From assembly GCA_023052935.1 (NCBI GenBank), contig CM041292.1:169859900-169923899 (forward strand): 64,000 bases of DNA, given 5' to 3'. Positions within the stretch are counted from its first letter, which is position 1. Every line of letters starts with the position of its first letter. This DNA is from Piezodorus guildinii (taxonomy: Eukaryota > Arthropoda > Insecta > Hemiptera > Pentatomidae). Positions 45,446 to 54,734 of the stretch are shown here, in pieces. Under the pieces are notes generated by a model. The model searched no databases. It saw nothing but the letters and a program-made list of their open reading frames with translations, and was not told the DNA's origin. Made by a program: the position numbers and the translations under genes.

Positions 45446-45505
45446 TTCCCCAGGTGAGGCTCGAACCCAAAACCACGCCATAGCTCACGAATCACTGATG
45501 TATAA
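45446..45505 (-). pseudogene. partial tRNA-Ile(UAU) pseudogene
   Basis: On the minus strand it runs from TTATA (anticodon loop) through the same 19-nt intron as at 17241-17259, then a mutated anticodon stem (TGGCG for TGCCG), a mutated T stem (TTGGG for GTGAG) and an intact CTGGGGA acceptor strand. The 5' half is replaced by a SINE-A tail. It is not a functional tRNA gene. Confidence 0.85.
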
Positions 45506-45566
45506 GTTTGTTTGTTTATTTATTTAACGTCACTTTATGCTACTGTGGCTTATCGGACGATGCTCT
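45506..45566 (-). mobile_element. SINE-A 3' fragment joined to the tRNA pseudogene
   Basis: The minus-strand sequence is the SINE-A end: CCACAGTAGCATAAAGTGAC, GTTAAATAAATAAACAAAC. Its tail abuts the tRNA anticodon loop. Confidence 0.85.
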
Positions 45567-45589
45567 TTTAGAAGAATGCTCTTTCATCC

Positions 45590-45760
45590 ACTAAGTCCAA
45601 ATGACCAAGTCCCGCAAAAATGTCTGTATGTGGTCAGTCTTGTTAGGAAACAATAAGTTGTATAGTATTGAAATATATTTTAGGAGCGCATATATCTCAG
45701 ATGTCACACCAACTTTTCTACAAAATCGGAAAAACAGAAAAGCCATTAAATCACAAAAAT
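45590..45760 (+). mobile_element. R-family fragment R13
   Basis: CCAAGTCCCGCAAAAATGTC, then TATTGAAATATATTTTAGGA-GCGCATATATCTCAGATGTC and a short remainder. Closest to R1 in its GGAGCG variant. Confidence 0.7.
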
Positions 45761-45799
45761 CGGCTGAATTTATTTTTGTTTTTATTTGTGAAAATTAAA

Positions 45800-46185
45800 C
45801 ATTTAGCTTTGGTATGGACATCTATGTGAACAATAGAAATATTTGATTTAGTGAATGAATTATAGGCGTGTAGTAGGATGTGCTGGCTACGTGTAAGGCC
45901 TATGAGAAAGCGACGCTCAAGGCTCCTCGTTCATGTTTGACATTTACAATAACTACGTGCATCGTGAGTAAACGCCACTTCGGTTTTCGTAAGTGATTCG
46001 AAAACGGTACGCATTTTTATTCAAGTGGTAATTATAGACGCTGTGGAAACAATGGGTTACGTGAAATTCTTTCTATACCCTTTCTGTTTGTTAATTTATT
46101 GTTATATTAGGTTTCATCGTATATAAATCACAAAAAACATTCTCGTCTCTCTTTTTATTAACGCCTTATTAATATCAATTAATAA
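45800..46185. other. unclassified segment
   Basis: Moderately complex, no gene recognised. Confidence 0.4.
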
Positions 46186-46189
46186 ACTT

Positions 46190-47398
46190 TTCCCATTTTT
46201 CATCTATTTCTCAATCAGATATATAAATAGCCTCTGCATATATAATCTCTATAAAATGATGTCGCGATTCAGGGTTTCCGCTAACTCCTTCTTAACCATG
46301 CGATGGATTTTTATAAATTTTTTTCTATCATTTATTAAAAATTATGACCGATAAACTTTTTCCACCAATCATTGAAGAATACAAGGAATGAGCTACTAAC
46401 TTATTCTTTCCTGACTCTTTGTATTCCACGAATAATAGTATCTAAAATGTAGATCTGCCATACCTACTCTCATAATCCATCATTAAGTTTAATAATTTAT
46501 GTCGTTTTAATTACTTCTTGTTGTATAAATATATCAAATATCGCAGTACACAATAATAAACATAGAATATTCAAATAACATAGAATATTTATATCTTTCT
46601 CTACATAAAATGATACTACGATTCTTGGTTCTCGCGAACTCTTTCTAAACAACTTATTTTGATACGGTTTTTATTAACATATAGGGCATTGTTTCCTGAA
46701 TATTTATTAGTAAAATACAGTGCAATTTAGCTTTTCCTTAAACACGGAAAATAAATTTTCTGTAGCCAAGTCATTAAAAACTTATTCCTGAAATATAAGT
46801 AATGTAGACGTATAATATACCGTTGGAAACCATAAGATGTTAGAAAAGTTATTATGCAATAAAAGTAGTCGTAAAAGTTAATAAAAAGTTGTTTTAAGCC
46901 CATAAACCTATGAACATATGTTATTGGTAAAGTAGTTAAATGTTGTTCACGTCCTACAGGATCTTGAGAGTTATATTCTTCCATTTAATACGCAAGATTT
47001 TAGAAACAATATTATGTATCGAATCGAAACGTTTCGAATTTCATACTATTTTATAAAAACTCAATTTAACTTTGAAAATATAATTAAAATAATTCATTTG
47101 AAATCTAAAATAGTAATGAACCAAATAAATCAGAAACCGTTGCTTTATCTCAAGTTTTTTAAACACATATGTAGAAATCAAGCTTTCTATATATGGGAAA
47201 AATAATGTTTTCGTTATCTGTGCTTAACTTTGATATGATTAACAAATTAACATATTTTCTTGCTCGTTGCACTTTTCTTTACAATAAACTGAAGCTTCCA
47301 AAGCGATAAACTCTAAATCGGTCAGACAGAGATTTTTTAAACATATATCACACATTATTCAAATTTCACTAGTGCGAAGCAGGGGTGGGTCCACTAGT
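46190..47398 (+). mobile_element. Helitron-like unit Q1
   Basis: The unit has a 5'-type block (ATAAAATGATGTCGCGATTC...GCTAACTCCTTC..ACCATGCGATGGATTTTTAT), repeated in weaker form near 46600. A TATAATATACCGTTGGAAAC block lies near 46812. The end is GCGATAAACTC...CGGTCAGACAG...GCGAAGCAGGGGTGGGTCCACTAGT. The GTGG-GT-CCAC mini-hairpin next to CTAG|T at 47394-47398 resembles a Helitron 3' terminus. No Rep/helicase frame is present. Confidence 0.5.
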
Positions 47399-48150
47399 AT
47401 GTACATAAAATAAGACCGCTATTCACGGTTTACGCTAACTCCTTTAACCACGCGACGGATTTTAGTAGAATTTTCTCTATCATTTAAGGTATTATATTCT
47501 GAAGGTTTATAAGAAGAATACATTGCAAATAAGTATTTTTTTGGATGGGAAAATTAAATTCACAGTAATCAAGGTATGAACAAATCATTCTTGAAATATG
47601 AGTAGTAGTATAGACGTAAAATATTATATTATTTATTGCTCATGCCTAACTTATTTAATTAATTTAGTTTAAATTAAATTTAAATTTATTTTAATTTTAA
47701 ATTTAAATTTATTTTAATTTTAAATTTAATTTCCTTCAGAAAATTTATGTATCTGAAGAAGTTTATTTATTTTATTCTACTCTTTTATTGTATAGATATA
47801 TTTCTTATTTTTGTTTTTTCTTCTCTTACTTCTTACATCATTGTAAATAAGAATCAATCATGATCATTTGGTATTTAGGTCATTGTATACCTTAATGGTA
47901 CATATTTGTTGTTCTTAAGGGACTTGGTCAGGGCAAGATTAAAAAAAAGTTAATATTCAACAAAAGAAGTTTAACATGTTAATAGAAAGTTGTTATAAGA
48001 ATAAAAACTTCTGAACATCTCTTCTTCTCTAATGACATAATGATCTCAAAGAGATGAACTCCAAAACGACCAAACAGTGTTTTCTATAATACTACATTCA
48101 AATTACAACAGTACGAATCAGAAATGGGTGGGTCGCTTATTGAATTCGGT
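47399..48150 (+). mobile_element. Helitron-like unit Q2, abutting Q1
   Basis: Starts directly after the CTAGT end of Q1 with the same 5'-type block (ACATAAAATAAGACCGCTAT, GCTAACTCC, CCACGCGACGGATTTTAGTA). It has the family's end block near 48046-48135 (GATGAACTCCAAAACGACCA...GAAATGGGTGGGTCGCTTAT). 47640-47950 is interrupted by AT-rich DNA with a possible LINE 3' tail (GTTCTTAAGGGACTTGGTCA). Confidence 0.45.
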
Positions 48151-48453
48151 TTGATCAAAGCATAAAAAGAAATTCTTAAAATATAAGTAAAAGTACAGGC
48201 ATATAATATACCGTTAAAGTTAATTTGTAACTTGCTCTCCCCAAAACGAAAATCTTCTGTGAACGCCTAAACAAAAAATGATCTTATTCAGTAAGGTACA
48301 GTCAGTCAACAGTAATCATTCCATAATGACTAGCAGTAATGATTTATTAAAATAATAACATATAAAATCACTCAAATATGTTAATTATGTAAGCTAAACA
48401 ATAAAAAAATTTTCATCTATGTTTCACTTTATTATAACAAACCAATGAACTGA

Positions 48454-48737
48454 GGGGTCACCTGTACCAGGGTGGCTAAATTAACAGCGTTCTATGCCGA
48501 AGATCACGAGTTCAAACCCATAGGTGGTCCTAGGATTTTTTAATGAGATCGAAAAATCCTTAGTTAGGCCGTCCTTCGGAGTGGACGTAAAAAGGTGATC
48601 GCGAGCCAGTGGGATGGCAAGTACTCGTTAAAGATCCCTTTAGTAATTTAACCTGGATAGACAAAATTTAAGACACCCACTGTAGTATCGTCCGGTTATC
48701 CACATTAGCATAAAGTGACGTTAAATAAACAAACAAA
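48454..48737 (+). mobile_element. SINE-A copy 5, with target duplication
   Basis: Complete copy: head, GCGTTCTATGCCGAAGATCA, B-box-like GAGTTCAAACCCATAGG, GGCCGTCCTTCGGAGTGGAC, AGTACTCGTTAAAGATCCC and a TTAAATAAACAAACAAAC tail. CAATGAACTGA (48443-48453) and CAATAAACTGA (48738-48748) form an 11-bp target duplication with one mismatch, evidence of LINE-mediated insertion. Confidence 0.88.
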
Positions 48738-48837
48738 CAATAAACTGATCCAATTCGATTATATGATCACATTTGCTGTTAATAAGATATAGTAATGAGT
48801 TGACCTTATGAAATAGACCTAATAATTTTCTTTTAAG

Positions 48838-48960
48838 TGCGATTTTCTTGAAGCGATAAACCCATAATCGGTCAAACAGTGCTTTTATAAACATTTAAAA
48901 AAAACTCATTTGAATTTATTTATTGACGGGTCTCATTACGAATCATGTGCGATTCACTAC
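48838..48960 (+). mobile_element. Helitron-like end fragment Q3
   Basis: AAGCGATAAACCCATAATCG-GTCAAACAGTG parallels the end blocks of Q1 and Q2, followed by a diverged GACGGGTCTCATTACGAATC. Confidence 0.4.
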
Positions 48961-48964
48961 TACT

Positions 48965-49375
48965 GTATATTTTCCAGATAATATTTTTATTTCTATACTT
49001 TCGGTTCCTTGAAACCGAATTAAACAGTATAATGTTATGTTAGTAATACGAAATTTTATTATAATTCTGGATGGCTACGACAAACTTTCGTGTCTGTATC
49101 AGATACGACATTGCATGATTTTAAGTAATTGAATGTCAAAACTCAATTCAAATAAAGTCAAAAGAGTAATGTTTTATTTGAAATGGCGATTGCCTTTCGT
49201 GATTTGTCTCTGTTCTTTTTAAATGACACTCAAATGCTTTGTTTTGTTTAAATACTTTACAATATTTTCACTATTATTTTCTCATTATATTATTGTGTAT
49301 ATATATTTAATATTCGATGCTGTAATTGTTATATAACTATGTTTGTAAGCTTTATTATGTTCTGACATCATATGT
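48965..49375. other. AT-rich intergenic DNA
   Basis: No gene recognised. Confidence 0.5.
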
Positions 49376-49379
49376 ACTG

Positions 49380-49525
49380 TTACTTTCACTTACTATATAT
49401 AGTAAGGGGAAGTATTGCGATCGTGAAAATTTTCGAATTCCAGTTTTCAACGGAAATACACGTTTTAGGGTCCCCTGAGTCCAAATAACCAAGTCCCGCA
49501 AAAAGGTCTGTGTGTGTGTGTGTGT

Positions 49526-49556
<31 letters not shown>

Positions 49557-50306
49557 GTAACTCCCGGGCGGAAACGGTAAGTCCTATGAAACTGAAATTT
49601 CATATTTAAGACAACTATACGCCCGAGACGTGACAAAACTTTTTTCATCAAAATGAGCTTACCAGAAGAGGCACTTTATATCATGCAATTTGCACTTTTT
49701 TTCGATTTTCTCGAAAACAGTTCCGACGATTTTGATTAAACTCGCTATATCGATGTAAAACTTAATGGGCTTTAATATCATGTAGGTTTTTTTTGGATAA
49801 AAATGGTCTGACAGGGCTTAAATGCCGATATTTTAAATTTTCTTCCCCTAAAGTACCTTTAATTTTGTAGATTCAATGATAATAACTAGATTATCTTGTT
49901 AACGCTGATGAAAAACAGGTAAATATATAAATTGAATAAATTCGATACCCAACTAAAGGAGAAAACAGAAAAAATATTTTTTTAATGCAATTTTTCGTTT
50001 TTGAACATAGGAGCAGTAATATACATGTATGATATACCGTTGGAAAGCTAAAGATTTTAGAAAAAATATCATCTCATACACAAGCTTTTAAAAGTTAATT
50101 GAGAGTGATGAAATGAACATAAAACTAACTGATTATTTTAGATAATAATATAATAGATTTTTTAATAAAACACATGTTTCTATGTAAATTCAATTTGATT
50201 AATTCCTTAATAATTTCACGTATTTTTATCTCTAACTGTATTTGGAAATTCTTTCATTGATTTTAAAAATGGAGGTAAGTGAAAGTCGTGTGTTACCCGC
50301 ACCAGA
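49380..50306 (+). mobile_element. R-family reference copy R14, full-length (927 bp)
   Basis: Best uninterrupted copy. It begins TTACTTTCACTTAC, then the ATATATAGTAAGGGGAAGTA arm that can pair with it, then GCGATCGTG. It continues with the CAAGTCCCGCAAAAAGGTCT block, a ~55-bp TG-rich microsatellite (49508-49556), and conserved blocks CGATTTTGATTAAACTCGCT, TCTGACAGGGCTTAAATGCC and ATATACCGTTGGAAAGCTAA. It ends GGAGGTAAGTGAAAGTCGTG and CCCGCACCAGA followed by Ts. No conserved coding frame exists across copies; the 98-codon frame with HTHTHT is the microsatellite read in translation. Confidence 0.88.
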
Positions 50307-50309
50307 TTT

Positions 50310-51040
50310 TTTCGAATGTTTTAGCATGTCTATTATGTATTATATATTTATTTAAGTACCAAGTATGCAGAATTTTCAATTATTATTTATTGTTTAGTAT
50401 TATTAATTAATTTTATCATTAAAGGATAATAATGATTTTGATTATTCTAATCAATTATTATCATATAAAGATAACCATATTCTAGTAGAAGCTAAGAAGT
50501 TAGGCAGCCTCCAATAATTGTTTTAATAAAAGTTTATTATTTCACTTATCGTTCCCATGTGGGATAGTCTAAGTAAAATTTAGTGTTATTTATATGTTGA
50601 TATAGCATGATTCCTTCATAATAATAAAAACATATTTGCATTATAATAATAAAACATATATGCATTAGAATATAAAATATATTACGTATTTATCAGGCAG
50701 TTCAGTATGAATGAAATAATGTGAAAATAAAATAAGAAAATAATATTTAAATGCGTGTAATGACTATATTTATACTACAAACAAGTAAAAAGAAAAAACA
50801 TATCTGTTTAAATTAAAATAAAATTGTCAATATATTAATAATAACTCTCGATATTATGATAAATTTTTATATTGTCATTTTTTTTTTTAATTTTAAATTA
50901 TATTCATATTTAACTTTTTAAATTTAAAATGTGTACAAATTAAATAGTAACAGTATTTGTTGTGTTTTTAAACAATATTAATTAACTTAGTTTGTTAATT
51001 ATAATTATAAATATATTCTTCTAGTAAGAATAACAATAAT
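50310..51040. other. AT-rich intergenic DNA
   Basis: No gene or repeat recognised. Confidence 0.5.
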
Positions 51041-51084
51041 TATAAGTGAAGTAGGTATAAATTCATAATATAAAACAATGCTAT

Positions 51085-51600
51085 TATAACTAAACCAGGT
51101 TTGATTATTCCCCGCAGCCGAATAGCTATTCTACTCGATTCTTGTGTCGGTGATAATTTCGAAACCGGTTTTGGAGGTAGGACAAAAGTTTTTACTATTG
51201 GAATCCGGTTATTGAGGAGCCTTTTGGGAGAATAGGCTTGGCGAAAAGAATACCTTATATACATGCCGCTCGCTTATATCGTTAAAAAAAAAAAAAAGAA
51301 GGGATGAAAAAAGCTTAGCTTAGAAACTGAGAATCCATTACTGATTGCCTTTAGGAAAAACCACACTGCCTTTGGTACATATCGGGGTTCTTGTTTGACA
51401 TTCTTTGTACGTGTGTAGTATTGCGGTCAGTGCAAAGCGCTATTAACGTACCTTTGCGTACCTCGGGGCAAAAAAAGGGGAACAGTTAGCACCTTGAGGT
51501 TGAACAATAGTTTTTACGGAATGGAAGAAAAAGCGATCATGAGCTGGTCAGGTAGTGCCTGTGTGAAGCTGTTACAGTGTAACATTGTACTAAAGCAAAA
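51085..51600. other. moderately complex unassigned segment
   Basis: Two patches (51090-51270 and 51330-51590) are clearly less AT-rich than their surroundings. The 74-codon minus-strand frame 51040-51264 has no recognisable domain. Either a conserved non-coding region or an unknown repeat. Confidence 0.3.
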
Positions 51601-52168
51601 TGTTAATCATGAAAATAATATCAGTATATTTATTACAAATTCAAACTAAACATCGACTTGAGACGGAAAAATACTTTGATTCAATGTATGAAGTGGTCTA
51701 ATCAAATAATCAGACCATTGAAGTAGGAATAAAGTGTTGGGGGTACTACTAGGGTGAAAGGTACTCAGCTTTTCTCCTCAGTATTTTTTTTTCTCCATTT
51801 ACCATTATAATTATATTGTAAAGGATGGGATGGATTGGACGGATAACAAAAAGAATGAAAAAAATAGTTTATACTCTATTTTCTAATATTTTTTTACTTT
51901 TACATGAACCATCTCATCCTTTATGTTAATCAAACGACCAACTATTTAATATTCAACAGAATTATTTTATTTCAAGTATTTCATAAATAAAGTATTTTAT
52001 AAGTTCATTACCTATTATATTAATAATAAAAACAGGTTAAAAGGAAGATTTCAAAATGGTATCAATAAAATAGTTGGTTTCTATTTCTTCCCAAAATAGT
52101 TTATTAAAGTAAACTTAAACGAGCCAACGTTTCGGGGGCCTTTCCCATCATCAGGACTCACCAAAATA

Positions 52169-53067
52169 TTGGGTTGATGCAAAATTAATGCAGGTTTCCT
52201 CTATTGCAATATCTTAATTCCAATTGTGTAAACAAAGCTAATCCTAACATTGATCATTATTATACCAAAACAAACCTTATCTAATACCCTCTCTTTCACC
52301 ATGAATTTGTTTAGTAAAATCGTTTTGTTCAGTGTGTTCAAAGGTCTTGAATCGAAAATGTCAAAGTGCGATTTTCGTCAAAATTATTTTTACGAATTTA
52401 AATTAGGGCGCAGCGCTGCGCAAACGGCTCGTAATATTAATGAAGTGTGGGGTCAGGGGACTATTAATGAGTGCACGGTGCAGCGTTGGTTCCAGAAGTT
52501 TCGCAGAGGAGATTTCGACCTCGAAGACAAGGAAGGTCGGGGCCGTCATCTTGCTCTGGACAACGACCAGCTGAGGTCAAAAGTGGAAGAAGACCCAACC
52601 AAAACCACACGAGAAATGGCGGCGGAACTCGGAACTCAAAAATTGCAACGTCTTTGCCCAGCATTGATGAATCGGAAGGGGCCGATCCTGCTCCACGATA
52701 ACGCCAGACCACACGTTGCACAACCAACGCTTCGACGACTGCACGAGTTGGGCTACGAAGTTCTCCAACATCCGCCTTATTCACCTGACCTCTCTCCTAC
52801 AGACTTCCACTTTTTCAGGCATCTGGACAACTTTTTGAGCGAGAAAAATTTTCAAAACCAGGACGACATTGAAAATTCTTTTCGTGATTTCATTGAGTCC
52901 AGGGATTCGGATTTTTTTTCTGGTGGAAAAGGAAAGCTTGTTGAACGTTGGCAAAAGTGCATTGATTCAGATGGAAATTATTTTGATTAAATATATATGG
53001 TTAAAGTAAAGATATGGCGTATTTACAATACCTACTAAAAACCTGCATTAATTTTGCATCAACCCAA
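52169..53067 (+). mobile_element. mariner element, cecropia type, internally deleted
   Basis: Perfect 29-bp terminal inverted repeats (52169-52197 and 53039-53067, beginning TTGGGTTGATGCAAAATTAA) are flanked by TA dinucleotides (52167-52168 and 53068-53069), as expected for mariner. Length is 899 bp against about 1.3 kb for intact elements. The identical ends argue for recent activity. Confidence 0.95.
52358..52990 (+). pseudogene. mariner transposase, in-frame internal deletion (210 aa)
   Basis: Mariner transposases bind the inverted repeats through an N-terminal double helix-turn-helix and cut and paste DNA with a D-D-34-D catalytic domain. The start at 52358 (MSKCDFRQNYFYEFKLGRSA) fits the family; the open frame extends 36 codons further upstream but that part is not transposase-like. 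Residues 1-92 cover the DNA-binding region (QTARNINEVWGQGTINECTV, DLEDKEGRGRH). At residue 92/93, AELG is joined to TQKLQRL: about 130 residues are missing, including WVPHEL and the first catalytic Asp. The second Asp (D114 in HDNARPH) and third (D149 in YSPDLSPTD) remain, with exactly 34 residues between them, and the C-terminus (WQKCIDSDGNYFD) is intact. It resembles the cecropia/Hsmar1 group. It cannot catalyse transposition but may still bind ends. Confidence 0.93.
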
Positions 53068-53402
53068 TACATCAATAATTAATAACTAACATTAAAATAT
53101 AACAATTTAATATACTAACTTAAAAACATTATCAAACATTCACATAAAAATGTTACATAAAACAATTTTTTATTTACCTGAATAATCTAAAAGTTAAAAA
53201 CTCCGTTTTTAAAATTAAAAATGTCAAAAAATGTTTGTCAAAATAGTCTTTAAAATAAAAATTAATAACTAACGGTGAACAACCACCTCACATATTCTTT
53301 GGCCTCTTATGGATTAGGGTCATCCTATTTACTGTAGAGGTACAAACTGAATTATTATTAAAAATAGGTCAACAATGCAAGTCTTACAATTTTAAATTTT
53401 CT

Positions 53403-53940
53403 ATTACATCAGCATAGTGGCAACTAAGGTGCTTTGAATCTCGTTTATTATTCATTGTATTTTTTATATTTTTGTTTATATATATAGATTTTATTGTTTT
53501 TTTATTAAAACTATTTTTTATATTTCCAAAATTTTAAGTTTTTCAAAATCAAAATTGTGACTCGTTAAAGTTTACTGTAATAAACTTTGTTGGGAGGAAA
53601 TAGAAACCAACTATTTTATTGATACTATTATATTAAATATATCAGATTTTATCCGTCCTGGTGTCTATTTATATGTTATTTAGGCAATATTTTTTCTTCA
53701 AATATTCAATTTCAAGATTGATTGTTTTAAAAATGATTAGATATAACATATATTTAGGTATATTATAATGTTTTCTTAGGCATGAAGTGATATATTACGA
53801 AAAAGTTAAAAAAAAAATTAAAAAAAATACCCACTCGCTTATAAATAGGCATTACATCAGCATAGTGGCAACTAAGGTATATGTATGTACATATACTAAG
53901 GCAACTAAGGTATATTACATCAGCATGTATATGGTCTGTA
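53403..53940 (+). repeat. 28-bp direct repeat pair and partial third copy
   Basis: ATTACATCAGCATAGTGGCA-ACTAAGGT occurs exactly at 53403-53430 and 53851-53878. GGCAACTAAGGTATATTACA-TCAGCATG at about 53900-53927 is a permuted partial copy. The first lies inside the TIR element and the others outside it. 53630-54370 otherwise holds no gene. Confidence 0.7.
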
Positions 53941-54389
53941 ACATCTAAACATTTTCGCATGCAGAGAATAATATGGTATAATCTGTTTAGTTAAACATGG
54001 CTCATCTATTATTTTTTTAATCAATATAACAATAATATACATCACTATCTAGTTAATTTGAAGATTTTTAAAATAAACCGTAATATAGTAAAATAATGAT
54101 GAGTACTTTTAAAAATAAAGTGGTTAGTTAAAAGTGGTCAAAATTGAAAGTATTCAGGAGGGAATCTGAGTACATTTCGTACGTCACCAGCTGGAGAATC
54201 AACTCAGCTGTCTCGGTATTTTAAGCTCTCTAATAATTTGAGTGAAATACTCCTTTCTATTAATTCGTGTATTTGATCTCTTTATCTGTAATTACCGCTG
54301 AAAGCAACGATTTCCAATAAAATTTGGTTATTTTTTAATCTGAAACATATGCTTCCATCGAAACTAAATGTAATTCTTTTACCTTTTTT

Positions 54390-54640
54390 TCAACTCATAA
54401 TATTATTGAAAAATTCTTTAATTGATTTTAAGAACGGATGAAAGTGAAATTATTGTGTGTTTTTTTTATCATCTTCTTTTAGATTTTTTTTTTTTTTTTT
54501 TTTTTTAAGCTAGACTATCCACCTTTTTGCGGAACATGGTTATTCCGATTCTGGGAACCTTAAACTTATTATTTCTTTTGGAAACGTTTCTCGTTCACAA
54601 GACTTTCCTTTCTTCTACATTTCAAATGTACGTAATTTAT
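54390..54640. mobile_element. R-family remnants R19 (two pieces, head-to-head)
   Basis: 54390-54460 resembles the GGTAAGTGAAAGTC-type end on the plus strand (ACGGATGAAAGTGAAATTAT). 54505-54640 is the other end on the minus strand (CCACCTTTTTGCGGAACATG...GTTCACAAGACTTTCCTTTC). Both are strongly diverged. Confidence 0.5.
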
Positions 54641-54734
54641 GGTAATAATAAATATTTTCAACTGTATTATTTTTAGAAAAAAAAGGTGAAATATCGCAGC
54701 CTTATACATGAACTGTTTTCATATTTAAAATTTA

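Larger units (their letters stand above)
43812..45505 (-). repeat. inverted duplicate of the tRNA-Ile flank, interrupted by a LINE
   Basis: 43812-43947 and 45253-45505 together match 17625 down to 17236. They include the AATCTGAGGTCTAAATATGA, CCTATAAATATAAAAATT and TTTGTTAGGAAAAAC regions (as reverse complements) and the tRNA 3' half. The LINE at 43948-45252 sits in the middle, exactly at the site that is empty in the other copy. Confidence 0.85.
52059..53625. mobile_element. TIR element (~650 bp) hosting a mariner insertion
   Basis: 52059-52123 and 53561-53625 are inverted repeats of about 65 bp, with GTATCAATAAAATAGTTGGT as the outermost part and CTTTAACGAG-like ends inside. Next to the left arm is CAACGTTTCGGGGGCCTTTC then CATCATCAGGACTC, related to the palindrome at 6978-7217. 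Without the 899-bp mariner the element would be about 670 bp and non-coding. Confidence 0.75.

Noticed and set aside
49355..49651. 98-codon minus-strand frame with an HTHTHT stretch
   Set aside because: It is the R-family repeat and its (TG)n tract read in translation; other R copies do not keep the frame.
52464..52784. 106-codon minus-strand frame and two other frames over the mariner
   Set aside because: Antisense or out-of-frame shadows of the transposase.
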